64,000 nt of DNA, taken from Mycocentrospora acerina (taxonomy: Eukaryota > Ascomycota > Dothideomycetes > Pleosporales). Below, one piece after another: positions 43,787-54,894 of the stretch. The stretch is from NCBI GenBank assembly GCA_022701365.1, contig JAKUHH010000108.1, positions 743,821 to 807,820 of the forward strand, written 5' to 3'. The notes beneath the pieces were generated by a model that was given only the letters and a program-made list of their open reading frames with translations, did not search any database and was not told the origin of the DNA. The number at the start of each line of letters is the position of its first letter. Within the stretch, counting starts at the first letter, position 1. Made by a program: the position numbers and the translations under genes.

Positions 43787-46115
43787 ATCGGTAGCGGAAT
43801 CAAGTCGACAAACGCCTTCGCGATAAGGAGTTGAAATTTTCAAGACAAGACGATGTATCAAGAACGTTCAGACTACAATTCCAGACGCAAGGTACATATT
43901 TTCCTCTGTATCGTTGTCTGTATCTTTGTGTTTAGAGTGTCGTTCTCATCCGGTTCGAATCGGTTGTTCGCGGAGGCTGGGTGTTGATGGATGTTCAGTC
44001 GATAAATCGACAAGTTCCGACACGTTGCCAAGATCCGTTCCTTCCGATACCTAAGACCTCAAGCACGAGTTTCTCGATACGAGCTTCCCGCAAGCACTTC
44101 CATGCACAACGTCAGCGCTAGGCAAGACTTCCGGGCATGCAGCCACATCGTCAGTAGTCCCGCCTATGTCCGATTGTGGTTGTATCGTGAGATACCTAAA
44201 TGCAACACAATGCATGCCACTTTCATATAGATGACTCCTCGTGAGGAATGCTTCAAGTAAGAGCGACCCATGCGCGGATGGTTTTTTCCAACTTTTGAAG
44301 AACAAAACATGAATTTCCAACATTGCACTTTAGAAGAACATTCAAGATATGTAAAATGTAAGGTCAAGCCATCTGGATAAATTATCAGTGCCTGTGGAGT
44401 TGTACATAATCAGTCGTCTCTACCAACAGTCAAGAAGTCCCCGAGAGATTCAGCGACGCCGAAGCTAGTCCTTCAACGTGATTCTCGGATGTTGGCGAGG
44501 ACCAATCCTGGGCTTGTGAAGGGGTCGGATCTAAAATGTGATATGTGCAGATTGTAACATTAACAGGGTATACACGTACTACAGAGCATATCGTCATATC
44601 AATATCAGATTTGAAATCGTACACCAGTGAACACAAGAGAACAACCCGTGGACAGATTTTCATCACCGAGGTATACAGTGCATAGACTGGAATATTAGTA
44701 CATGGAAACGTACAACTTTAGGAAAAAGACTACACTATAGTAATGGTACAATGCCAGTGAGTTTATTCAAGCAATATCAGATGAGAACGACAGACTCTCG
44801 TGAGATTACCTCTTAGATAAAGATGAAGCGGTGATTTTAATATTCTCGCTGCCTAGTCGGATCTTACATGAGCCATGTGCTGAAACGAGGAACAATGAAA
44901 TGTTCAACGTTTAGAACATCTGCCCCTGTACACAAGAGTGGAAACTACCTGTACCGCACATGGCCTTTGTGTGAAGAAAAAAAAGGTATACTTGAATGAG
45001 ACTATAAATAAATCACCAGTCGGTTGAGTTTATACTTTAAGCCTCGGTGGACTCGCTCAAATCTTTCATTCCAAGGATTCACTTCTACTCTTGTTCTACG
45101 TTTACATCTCCCGTCGTGAAGCAGTGGCTTCACATCCACCCAAAGGGTTCTCACTCGTTTAGTTGTTGCTACTCTTCGATCTCAGTGACGCAAAACTATG
45201 TTTCGACAACTTGAACAACATGATTAGTTTTTCTCGATTAATACTACCATCACTAATAGTTCAACTCCGGCTTAATGTCTTGGTTATGATCAATGGTGTT
45301 TCGTCAATTTGACGATGTCACTGCCACTACGGCACACCTGTTAGCAGTCGAGACGACCGTAATGATCGGGATTATTCCAAGACTCATGCTTATTCAGATA
45401 GAGGAACCGTGGTTCGCAGCGCTACAATTGATAATCCAAGATGTGATGCTCCATGTTGGCGAGGCGTTTGATAGCATTCAGCAAGCGCCACATTTGGGGT
45501 GGCGTTTTCATGAAATGGGAGATGAGACGCCAAATTTTGACGCTGAGAGACAAAAAAATCGATACCGGCTGTGTTAGCACGTGCTGTTCGTTTTAATCGT
45601 GACGATAGAAGCTACTGCATGAAGCTTCGAATAGCCGTGACATATGTGCCTCTGCCACATCATTTACGAATATTGAGATTGGAAGGAATTTTGATAAAAA
45701 ACTATGGTCTATATCAGGTATTGAACAGGCTCGCGACAAAAGAACTTTCCTATCTCGAAGATGGGTTTATTCGTGATGGAATGATGGTGTTGAATTCGGC
45801 CCAGCAGCCGAGGACATACGTCATTCATGGTTCCACGCAGTTGACAAGTCTCCACCCCGTGGAGCGTTCCCCTCTTCGAGTGAGCAGGATTCAGGTGTTT
45901 GTGAGCCCACAGTCACACCGACTACGCGCCCCTATAACAAGTCCATGATGCCGCTGCCTGCCTGCAACAACCCCCTGCCATCCCGCTCTCTGCTGCTGCC
46001 CGCTCCCCCACCATAGCCTCGCGACCTCCACCAGACAGTAGAGCAACACTACTCAATCATTCAGGTTGCGCGTCGCGTCAACATCGCGTGACGGCATATT
46101 CAACCTGCTAGAATA
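43787..46115. other. Intergenic region with two weak open frames
   Basis: 2.3 kb. It holds the Zn2Cys6 promoter on the left and that of the DLH-SnoaL gene on the right. Open frames at 45293-45577 (94 aa) and 45571-45948 have no domain and overlap in different frames. No intron between them is convincing, so neither is called. No RNA gene is evident. Confidence 0.4.
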
Positions 46116-47591
46116 ATGGCGCAACAGTTCCTTGCGGACACCAACGGGTGGTTGTCGTTTAACCACAGCACGCCGGTCTTGTACATTACAGCTGAAGATG
46201 AGGACTTTGACGTCGAAACCATGCGCGCATGGCGGGATGAGGGCTTTATCGTCAAGTATATTCCCATGGGCAGTGGAGGGAAGCAATACGTGCAGACTCT
46301 GCACCATCTAGGCGACAGCATGAGCATTGGGGAGCGATACGCCATCGTAGGTATACAGCCCCCCTCCTACTCCAAGTCAAACAGCACGTGTTTTTCGTCG
46401 CCCCTCGTCTACAACCAATCTGCACTACATGAACTGACCGTGTCATACAGCCTTTGGTGATGCAGCCGCCATTTGTCTAGACGTGTTCTCCGAGCCCAAG
46501 ACGTCTACATCGAAGCTCTGCTCCTTGGTCGCATACTATCCAACCTCGATCCCCGACCCCAGACACCGCTTCACCTCGTCCTTCCGCGTCCTAGTCCACC
46601 TTGCGCAAGGCGCACATGGCAGCGAAGAGACGGTCGGCGTCACACGACGCCCCGAAGTCCTGGGCATACAAGGACGACGAAAGACGGTGCAAAAGCGCAT
46701 CACACGCGGGATAGGCGCGGGGGGTCTGCAAGCCAAGATCGGATACCCCGTCTTCACCTACGAGGGCGTCGACCCGGGCTTCGCAGAACACGATCTAGAT
46801 GAGTACGACGCAGTGGCCGACGCCATAGCCTGGAGCCGAAGCCTGAGCATCGTGCGCCGAGGCTTTGGCGCAGAAGTGAATCTCGAGCGCGTGTGGGACG
46901 AGAATGAAGAACGTACGTCACCCCCCAAAACGACGTCTTTTTTTGGATAATAAAACAAAAATGACAAACACCTTGAAGAAGAAGAAGAAGAAGAAGAAGA
47001 AGAAGAGGAAGAGAGAGAGAGAGAGAGAGAGAGAAACGAACAAAGCATCTGCTAACTCTCCCCACCACAGAGAAATACCGCGGCGGCAACGTCTCCAAAC
47101 TCCTCGACACATACGTCACGTCGCCCACACCGTACGTAAACTTCACGCCGACCATGACGGGCGGCCACGGACGCCCCGAGCTGCAACGCTTCTACGCCGA
47201 CTACTTCCTCAACTCGTCCCCACCCTCGATGCACATGCGACTGCTCAGCCGCACCATTGGCGTGGACCGCATCGTCGACGAGCTGTACATCCAGTTCAAG
47301 CACACGTGCCAGGTGCCGTGGATCCTGCCGGGCGTGCACCCCACGAACCAAAAGGTGGAAATCGTCGTGGTGAGCATCGTGGGGATGCGGGCGGGCAAGG
47401 TCTGGCACGAGAGGATCTACTGGGACCAGGCGAGCGTGCTGTTTCAGGTTGGGCTGCTGGATCCCGATCATGTGCCTGACAAGTTTAAGAAGGAGGGCCT
47501 GGAGATGTTGCCGGTTAGTGGGAGTGAGGCTGCGAGGAAGGTCATGGATGTTGAGAGTGAGGAGGCGAATGATATGATTGATGACTGGTGA
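46116..47591 (+). CDS. Dienelactone hydrolase-like / SnoaL-like (NTF2 fold) fusion protein
   Basis: Three exons, 46116-46350, 46451-46912, 47071-47591, giving 405 aa. The first two exons form an alpha/beta-hydrolase-like part (VLYITAEDEDF, GERYAIVAFGDAAAI, YYPTSIPDPRHRF) related to dienelactone hydrolase. No complete Cys-Asp-His triad is obvious, so activity is doubtful. The third exon gives a SnoaL/NTF2-like C-terminal domain (FYADYFLNSSPP, ELYIQFKHTCQVPWILPGV, GKVWHERIYWDQASVLFQVGLL). Similar fusions occur in other filamentous fungi, as far as I recall. It is probably an enzyme or ligand-binding protein of unknown substrate. Intron 2 carries GAA and GA repeats. Confidence 0.85.
46975..47034. 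repeat. Intronic (GAA)10 and (GA)12 repeats
   Basis: (GAA)10 at 46975-47004, then GAGGAA at 47005-47010, then (GA)12 at 47011-47034, all inside intron 2 of the DLH-SnoaL gene on its sense strand. The motif is the one of the large 3273-4295 tract. The 158-nt intron is longer than its neighbours because of this run. Confidence 0.93.
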
Positions 47592-47631
47592 TTGGAAGAT
47601 GGATTAGATGTGAGTGATTAATTGATTGATA

Positions 47632-47662
<31 letters not shown>

Positions 47663-47929
47663 AGGTTTGTTTAGATACTTTTGGGCTTTTACCCGTTTTG
47701 ATACCAAATGTTGAGCTTTTAACCATACTCGACAAGGCACATGTATGTTTCAAGTCACAACAACATTCGCATAGGGCACAAGTAATTGGTTCATTTAATA
47801 TTCGTGCTATGATGATAATCGTATAACCAGTAACCTAACGTAACCCCACATAATGCATGCAAACATACGTACAAGGTCCTTGTTACAATCTTGACCCAAA
47901 ACTAATAATCACGTTCGACATGGTCACAT
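47592..47929. other. Convergent 3' spacer
   Basis: 338 bp between the DLH-SnoaL stop codon and the carboxypeptidase stop codon. It has a GGAT tetranucleotide repeat of about six units at 47639-47662 and is otherwise 3' UTR-type sequence. Confidence 0.5.
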
Positions 47930-49623
47930 CTACGCCCAAAACTCACCGCCCAACCACCTGTTGAGCATCTGGAGACTGGCCTCAGGCTGGTCATAGGGGA
48001 CCATGTGTCCACCCGCGTGCAACTTCAGGAAGGTGAAGTTGCCGCTCGACTTGACCTCACCAATCTTCTTGCCGTCACCATCGAGCCTGAAGTCCTCCAT
48101 CTGGGCCTTCTTGTACTCCTTGGCACCCTTCCACTCAAGAGCCTCGGTCCAGGCCTTGTTACCAAGCCAGTTGCAGATGTAGTCGGCGTCACCAGCGTAG
48201 ATGAGGACTGGGATCTGGTCAAGGATGCCGGGGACGACGCGGTGGAAGGGCTTCATCCAGTCACCCTGGAGCAGGAAGTTGCGGTTGATGTCAAAGTTGC
48301 AAGACTCGTAGGAGCTGACTTCGGCGCCGACGGCCTTCATGACCTCCTTCTTGTTGAGGTAGCCCTGTATCCAATCAAGCTCGTCGTAGCACAGGCTGTT
48401 GCTGCCGCAGGGCTTGCGGATATCGTAGACGTTCTGGCCCGTCTTCTGGTAGGGGCCAATCATGGCGTTGTTGCAGTAGATGGAAGCAGGGACACAGCTC
48501 CAGATGGACTCGGAGTTGTAGCAGTTCTCAATCAGCCTGGCACATTGGGGGTAGGCGTTGTCCATGGCCTGACACTGGCTCTTGTCGAGGACGGCGGGCC
48601 ATCCACCTTCACCGCAGGCCATGGGACGGTAGTACTCGTACTGAGTAAGACCGTCGGTGAGACCGTTGCCGATGAGGACGGACTGGAGGTTGATGTTGCG
48701 GTTCTTGTGGGACAGAATCTCCGAGGCAAAGACGGGGATGTAGTGGCCGGCGTACGACTCGCCCGAGATGTGGAAGCTCTGCTTGGAGTACTCGGGGAAC
48801 TGCTTGAAGAAGAGGGTGAGCAGGGCGTAGATGTCCTTGCCGGCAGCGACCGTGTTGCTGACTTGGCCGCTCGAGTACGAGTAGCCGACGTTGACGGGCT
48901 GGTCGAGGAAGATGACCGAGGCGTTGGAGTTCCACGAGTAGGGGTTGTGCTTGATCTTCTGGTCCTTTGTGATGGAGGCAGGGCCGAGCTCCATGAACAG
49001 GCCCGTCAGCGACGAGCAGCCGGGGCCGCCGTTGAGCCACAGGACTACGGGGTCGTTCTTGGGGTCATTGCGCGACTCGAAGAACCCTGCGAGGCGGCGG
49101 TCAGCAAGGGCGGTGAGCAGGGCGGGCCATCAGGGTACTCACAGTAGAAGAGGTGCTTGTCCTCCTCCTGGTCGTCGAGGTAGCCGCTGTACTGCTTGAC
49201 CGAGTCGACGCCCAGCAGGCCGGGGTCGACCGTCTTGACGCGCAGGCTGTAGTTGTCGAGCTTGCCGTCAATCTCGCGCTCCTTCTCGCCCTGCGCGTTC
49301 TCGACCCACACGCTCTGGATCTCGGCGCCGGACACGACGTGCTCCCACTCGCTGTCGGGCTTGCGCGTGTGCGGCTTGGGGCTGGAGAAGAAGGCGGCCT
49401 GCTCAAACGACTCGGGGAACATCATGGCCACCTCGTCCCACACGGCGCGCGCCTCGCCCGTGAGCGACTTGAGCGACTCCTCGAGGTTGTGCAGCGGCTT
49501 GCTCCATGACGACGACGCGCTCTTGAGCTCGTCGTACGAGCTGGGGAACTTGAGCACCTGCTGCGGCGGCGAGACGGCAGCCGAGGCGGCGCCGACGAGC
49601 AGCGCCGAGGCAGCAACCTTCAT
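47930..49623 (-). CDS. prc1: Vacuolar carboxypeptidase Y
   Basis: Two exons, 49623-49143 and 49086-47930 (56-nt intron, phase 1), giving 545 aa. Serine carboxypeptidase of the vacuole, made as a preproenzyme: signal peptide MKVAASALLVGAASA, then a propeptide of about 120 residues before the mature part (LRVKTVDPGLLGVDSVKQYSGYL). The splice restores LFYWFFESRNDPKNDP. The catalytic triad is clear: Ser in GESYAGHYIP, Asp in AGDADYICNWLGN and His in HAGGHMVPYDQP. NGGPGCSS is the oxyanion-side motif. Its start is 651 bp from that of SDO1, divergently. Confidence 0.96.
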
Positions 49624-50274
49624 GGCGGGGTGGTGGTGGATGGGTGGATGGGCAGGTAGATGGATGCAGCAAGGAGGTGATGCGGAGGTGGAGGGGAGGG
49701 AGGGAGTGTGGAGAGAGGGATGGAGCGTGGAGAGACGAGGGTAGATATCTATCGCGAGCTTGTGTGGAGCGGCGGCCTGGCAACGGACGCCAGGGAGCTA
49801 CACGACTGCATGACGCAGCTTATCGCGGTGGCTGGAGCTCGCGAGCCAGTCCCAGCAGCCGCCTCACGGCTTAGCGTTTCACCCCATGTCCGCGTGCCCC
49901 CGGCCGGATGCCGCACGTCGAGCAACGCCGCCTGCACATGCACGACGCGCTCGACAGCAGCCAGAGCTTCACACCGCTGCCATTGCCGGCCACGTCGCTG
50001 GCAGCGGGCGTGTTGCTGTCGTGTCTTGGCCTGTTGCATCGGGCCCTGTCCTGTCCTGTCCGGTCCTGCCGCAGCGAGTCCTGTCGCGTCCTGTCGCGTC
50101 TCGTCACGTGCCTGCATCCGCCCAGTCGAGCTAGCGCAATGTCGGCCCTGTGAATCATAGTGAGCGATGTCATGCCTTTCCCCCGCCAAAATCATGGCCG
50201 ACATTTATATTTGCTGCGCAGCGTTCTGCATCGCCCCACAACCCCCCGCGAGATCCCCCCCGTAACCACGCACA
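49624..50274. other. Bidirectional promoter region, CPY / SDO1
   Basis: 651 bp between the divergent starts, GC-rich, with repeated CCTGT and GTCGCGTC units around 50045-50105 and a CACGTG E-box-like site (TCACGTG about 50103-50109). No gene is supported, although shadow frames are long because of composition. Confidence 0.45.
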
Positions 50275-51281
50275 ATGCCCGTCGGAGTCTTCCAGCCCTC
50301 GAACCAGATCAGGCTCACCAACGTCTCGCTGGTGCGCATGAAGAAAGGTGCGCATACTCTTCTCCACTCCTCCTCCTCCTCCTCCTCCTCCTCCTCCTCC
50401 ACCACCACCGCCACCACACCCCTCTTCTCCATTCCTCCACCGCGCACAACAGCTGACCCCCTCCAGGCAAAAAGCGCTTCGAAATTGCCTGCTACAAGAA
50501 CAAAGTCCTCGAGTACCGCAACAAGATTGACACCGACCTCTCCAACGTGCTGCAAATCGAAAATGTCTTCCTAAACGTCTCCAAGGGCCAAGTCGCGCCC
50601 AAAGCCGACCTCGAGAAAGCCTTTGGCAAAAAGTCCATGGACGACATCATCAAGGACATCCTGGAAAACGGCGAACTACAAGTTGGCGAGAAGGAGCGCA
50701 ATGCAGAGCTTGAGCGCACAAAGAACGAGGTCATCGACATCGTCGCAGGCAAACTGGTCGATCCCAAGACGAAGCGCGTCTACACCACGGGCATGATTGA
50801 AAAGGCGCTAGACCAGTTGAGCTCCCAGGCGGCGGCGCAGCAGGGCGAGAAGGAGACTGCGACAGAGAATGAGGGCAAGGCAAAGGAGCTGCCCAAGTGG
50901 ACGGGCATTGTCACAACAAAATCAGCAAAGTCGCAAGCCTTGTTTGCCATGAAGGCACTCATCGCTCATCAGCCGATACCTGTTGCGCGCATGCAAATGA
51001 AGCTGCGCGTCACCTGCCCGACCTCGGTCCTCAAGCAGGCTCTCAAGAACGCGCCAAAGGGTCAGGCAGAAGGAGAAGAGAAGGTGTCTGGCACGGTCAA
51101 GGACGCGATACTAGCCTTCATGGAGAAGGTCGAAAGCCAAGACGTCATGGGCGCCGAGTGGGAAGCGGTTGGTTTGGTCGAGCCAGGCGCGTTCAAAGGG
51201 CTCAACGAGTTCATCGAGAGCCAGACAAAGGGGCGAGGGAATGTCGAGGTCCTTGAGATGGCGGTCGGCGCCGACGATTGA
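50275..51281 (+). CDS. sdo1: Ribosome maturation protein SDO1 (SBDS homologue)
   Basis: Two exons, 50275-50347 and 50467-51281 (119-nt intron with TCC/ACC repeats, phase 1), giving 295 aa. It acts with EFL1 to release eIF6 from 60S subunits in the cytoplasm. SBDS motifs are the N-terminal IRLTNVSLVRMKKG, KKRFEIACYKNKV and NKIDTDLSNVLQIENVFLNVSKGQVA, and the C-terminal IAHQPIPVARMQMKLRV. The linker between the second and third domains (about residues 145-175) is Gln/Glu/Lys-rich and longer than in yeast. The frame stays open for 98 codons past the TGA. Confidence 0.96.
50368..50400. repeat. (TCC)11 repeat in SDO1 intron
   Basis: Eleven TCC units followed by (ACC)3, wholly inside the SDO1 intron. 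The next pyrimidine run before the acceptor (CCCCCTCCAG) is separate. Confidence 0.93.
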
Positions 51282-52369
51282 GTGGCAACACTTCTCCAAA
51301 GGGTAACGATGCGCATCGTCCCGGAGTTCACGCGCGAGGTGAAGGCGAACAAAAAGAAGGAACACGAGATAGCGGTTCCGGGCACAGAGAACAGACACGA
51401 AATCTTGCGGATGAGCAATGCTAGCCTCGCAACACCCAGTGCGTACAGCACCGTTCGGCCCGACACTTCAGTCCCTTCCCATACCAAACCGGCGTCAGAC
51501 TCTCACGAGTATTCCCACAATAGTCTGCTGATTTCTTTGTCGCAGATTGCGGAAGCTAGGCCGCACCTCACGTAGATACAATACAAGAATTTCACAATTC
51601 GCTCAGCACTTTCTTCCAATCAGCTCTGCAGTCTAATCCTATCCTTCTTCATAATGACCATCATGCGGTTCTTGATCTGGCTCACACATTCCAGCATAAC
51701 CAATGACACCACAACACCTTGTAATGTATTCCTAAGCTACCACGCTACTGCACCGCCCTTACAAACAGCTGTGAGGCATTCTCTAACAACAGGCCACTCA
51801 TAACTCGACACGCCGTGCATGGCCACGCGAAAGTAACGGTGCCAAAGTAGAAACTCACCAATCCCACCCGCTTCCTTATTTCCATAGAATATTCCATTGC
51901 ACGGCATGGCATGGCATTTCCAACAGGCTACACCAAGCACAAAAGAATTTAGCCAATTTTTTTGAGGGTAGAAAGAAGAGAATCAAGTAAATTATTAAAA
52001 AAGATAAGATACCTTGAAAATTCGCCTGCTTCCCCCATGAAATGCAAAGATCATAAGTCGTAAGTAACGCTTCACACTCGGAAACTCTTTTTCCACCCCA
52101 TCCACCGCCGCCTCGTGCTTGATAACCCACCCCCATACGCCCCCCATGCCTAGCACCCAACCCTTCCAAAAGAAAGAAAAAAGATGCAGAAAAAAAAGGA
52201 AAGAAGAAGAAAAAACCACATGTGCCCACGCCCAAGAAATCCAATCCAATCCAATCCAATCCAATCCAATCCAATCCAACCCCATAACACCAAACCCCAA
52301 ACTCCAAACCCGCCCCAAACAAACCCTCCAATACCTCCCTTCGCTTCCCTTCACTTGCCTTCCCTCCCC
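51282..52369. other. Convergent 3' spacer with CCAAT tandem repeat
   Basis: 1.1 kb between SDO1 and the low-complexity orphan, which converge. The SDO1 frame continues open to 51575. A purine-rich A/G stretch lies around 52160-52215 just before the CCAAT repeat. No gene is supported. Confidence 0.45.
52241..52280. repeat. Tandem CCAAT pentamer repeat
   Basis: Seven perfect CCAAT units at 52241-52275 followed by CCAAC. The unit equals the CCAAT-box core, but the site is downstream of both neighbouring genes, so a promoter role is not obvious. Confidence 0.95.
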
Positions 52370-53098
52370 TTAGTCCCACCACCTCCTCCGCTCCCCCACC
52401 CTCCCATTCCCACTCAAAATCGCCAGCACCTCGCCACTACTCGTCCGCACGCCCCACACCCGCTGCACCGGCTCCGCAATCCGCGTCCACTCCAGGCCCC
52501 CCATGTCGAACAGATCGAGGACCACGCGCACCAGCCACGGCGAGAACATGGGGTACGAGGGGTCTTGGTAGAGGAAGGGGGAAATGGGGGGTGGTGTGAT
52601 GGTGCTGGTGCTGGTGCTGGTGCTGGTGTAGGGTGGAGGGGATATATGTAGTGATGATGGTGGTGGTGATGATGGTGATGGCGATGACGATGATGACGAC
52701 GATGACGATGAATAGGTAGAAGGGGTGTGAGTGTGAGTGTGATGTTCGAGGTGGTGGGTAGTGGTAGTGGTATTGGTAGTAGTGGGCGAGGAGACAACAA
52801 AGGGCGATGACGATGGTGATGGCGATGATAGCGATGACGATAAAGAGGAGCCAGAGGATAGGCTGTCGGTGCTGGGGGTTGTGTGGAGGGCGTGCAGAAA
52901 CAATGTGGTGGGTAGTGCTGCGGCGGGGTAGAGAGGTGCGATTGCGCTGGTGGATTTCGAGTGTAGGCACGCTTCGAGGGGGGTGGTGATTGTGCGGGAC
53001 GAGGAAGAGGAGGGGGAGTCGAACGAGTCGAATGAGTAGGACCGGATGCGGACTTTGGGGGAGGGGGTGCGTAGGGGTGGGGGCGCAATGGCCGCCAT
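52370..53098 (-). CDS. Low-complexity Ser/Pro/Thr-rich hypothetical protein
   Basis: 242 aa from ATG 53098 (MAAIAPPPLR); the frame is open upstream to 53260, but that looks like 5' UTR. Most of the middle is Ser, Thr, Pro and His runs from trinucleotide-like DNA (CATCATCG / TGGTGGTG). The last ~60 residues look folded: YPMFSPWLVRVVLDLFDMGG, WTRIAEPVQRVWGVRTSSGEV. The N-terminal PSPKVRIRSYSFDSFDSP may be a phosphosite-rich motif. Other minus-strand frames are also open here because of composition, so the call rests on the C-terminal part. Confidence 0.6.
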   Translation of the reverse strand: MAAIAPPPLRTPSPKVRIRSYSFDSFDSPSSSSSRTITTPLEACLHSKSTSAIAPLYPAAALPTTLFLHALHTTPSTDSLSSGSSLSSSLSSPSPSSSPFVVSSPTTTNTTTTTHHLEHHTHTHTPSTYSSSSSSSSSSPSPSSPPPSSLHISPPPYTSTSTSTSTITPPPISPFLYQDPSYPMFSPWLVRVVLDLFDMGGLEWTRIAEPVQRVWGVRTSSGEVLAILSGNGRVGERRRWWD

Positions 53099-53915
53099 GA
53101 TGTTTGATCGTTGCAATGGAGGAGGGGTAGGATGGTGAATGGCAATGTGGATTTGCTTGGGGGGGGGAGAGGGACATGTAATGTTGAAGACGATGAAAAG
53201 AAGAGGATGGAGGAAAGGCCCCAGGCCAAACCCTGCCTGGCGCTTCGTGGTCAGAGACAAAGGTTTATATCACTTCTGCTGACCATATGCATGCGGCTTG
53301 TTTGCTGGCCTTGCATGCTCGATTGCAATCACGCCACGATCCATGCAGTTAGTGGTGGGCGGCATGGCAAGACAATGAGTATCCGGCATTGGAGACGGAG
53401 CGCATAGCGCGGGGTGAGAGATGAGTTGTGAGTGGATCAGACTGCAGTAGGCCTGGCAAACAACACACTCGATAGTTAGCGTATAGATTGTCGAAGCAAA
53501 AAACACACATGATAGATGAGTGCAATTGACGTTAAAGTGACGTGGTAATGCGATTGTCATCACATTGGCTACACACACGCTATTCGCCAATGATTAGCTC
53601 TCTTGGCACACAAACCCTATCGACTTGCGAGTTGGATACAAATGCTGCAATTCCTTAAGCGTGAACAACATGTCGAGACATCGTCATTGAACAGGTCGGA
53701 ATCAGATTGTGTGATTTTTGGTACAGGCTGAATATGGCCAACCGTTACCCTCCCGGACCCTCATCGCCGTCCCATATCGTGCAAAGCCGTATGAAGTGTA
53801 AGCGTGAAAGCCATTGAATGCCATTCGATAAACACCGTAAGTGCACCACCCATTTCGTAAAAGCCTTGTTCCTCGCCCACACAAAGCCCGAGCTGCCCAG
53901 CGCCAGCGAAAACCT
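53099..53915. other. Intergenic region
   Basis: 817 bp between the orphan's start and the uS13 stop codon, both minus strand. It holds the orphan's promoter on the left and the uS13 3' UTR on the right. No gene is seen. Confidence 0.5.
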
Positions 53916-54894
53916 TTATCCCTTCTTCTTCGAGACACCAACGGTTCGGCCGCGGCGACCGGTGGTCTTGGAGTGCTGACCACGGACACGGAGGCCCCAG
54001 TAGTGACGGAGACCACGGTGAGCACGGATCTTCTTCAGGCGCTCGAGATCCTCACGGAGCTTGCTGTCAACACCGTTGGCCAGGACCTGGCTGTTCTTGC
54101 CGTCGACAATGTCGCGCTGCCTGTTAAGGAACCAGGCGGGGATCTTGTCTACAAGTTGTTAGTCCCACTATGCACTGCCCGTAGAAGCGGTGCCACATAC
54201 ACTGCGAGGGGTTCTGGATGATGGTAACGATACGCTCAAGCTCTTCCGAGGTGAGGTCACCGGCGCGCTTGCCAAGATCAACATCGGCCTTCTTGCAGAC
54301 CAAGTTGGAGTATCGGCGACCGACACCCTTTATCTTGGTCAAGGCGTACATGACCTTCTGCTTGCCATCGACGTTCGTGTTCAACAAACGGATGATGTAC
54401 TGGAAGCTGTGGCAAGTCAGCACTGTGTTCTGCTATGTCTCGTGCAGTCCAGCGATTCGTCCATCGCGCTCCTGAAGCCAATCAAAGTCACACACGACTC
54501 GCACTCCTCAACCCAGACAGCATGCTGATGACTTCCGTGTGATCCCCCACTACCCACAATCTATGCACCCTGCATGGTCCTTCTTTTTCGAGTGCCCTCA
54601 TTGCACACATGCTGTCTGGTTGAAGAGGCGGATCGTGATCGCGGAGAATCGGCGGGGCGAAGAACATTGGTTGGGAACGCGATGTTGGAGTCCTGGGGAA
54701 TAGCGGGAATAGCGGTCGGTACGTACTTCGACTTCTCTCCTGAGACGAGCGCTGTATCCATGTCAGTCTTTCTGTATTGGAACGCATATATGCGCGGTGC
54801 CTCCTCTGCGACCTCGTCCGGGAAAACATCGCAGAGCGGTCATCGATAGACAGCATGGTCGCAGAAACGCATCAGGAACAGGGTACTCACACAT
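53916..54894 (-). CDS. rps18: Small ribosomal subunit protein uS13 (RPS18)
   Basis: Four exons: 54894-54891, 54751-54727, 54406-54201, 54148-53916, giving 155 aa. The first exon supplies only ATGT, with a strong context (gccgccaccATG), then a GTGAGT donor. Joining gives MSLVSGEKSN, the N-terminus expected for fungal uS13. Family blocks are FQYIIRLLNTNVDGKQK, ALTKIKGVGRRYSNLVCKKA, ELERIVTIIQNPSQYKIPAW and RAHRGLRHYWGLRVRGQHSK. It ends in GRRGRTVGVSKKKG. The phases of all introns agree. An alternative in-frame ATG within intron 1 (MDTALVSGEK) would give a non-conserved start. Confidence 0.96.

Noticed and set aside
43952..43962. GGTTCGAATCG, resembling a tRNA B box
   Set aside because: No A box at the right distance upstream and no cloverleaf can be folded around it.
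45293..45948. Two overlapping open frames (94 and 125 residues)
   Set aside because: They lie in different frames, no plausible intron joins them, and neither shows a recognisable motif.
48005..49147. 380-residue open frame antisense to carboxypeptidase Y
   Set aside because: It is a mirror of strong codon bias in the real gene; its Val/Leu/Ala-rich product has no domain.
52414..53229. Second and third long minus-strand frames over the low-complexity orphan
   Set aside because: They come from simple-sequence DNA without stops. Only the chosen frame has a folded C-terminal part and a good ATG.
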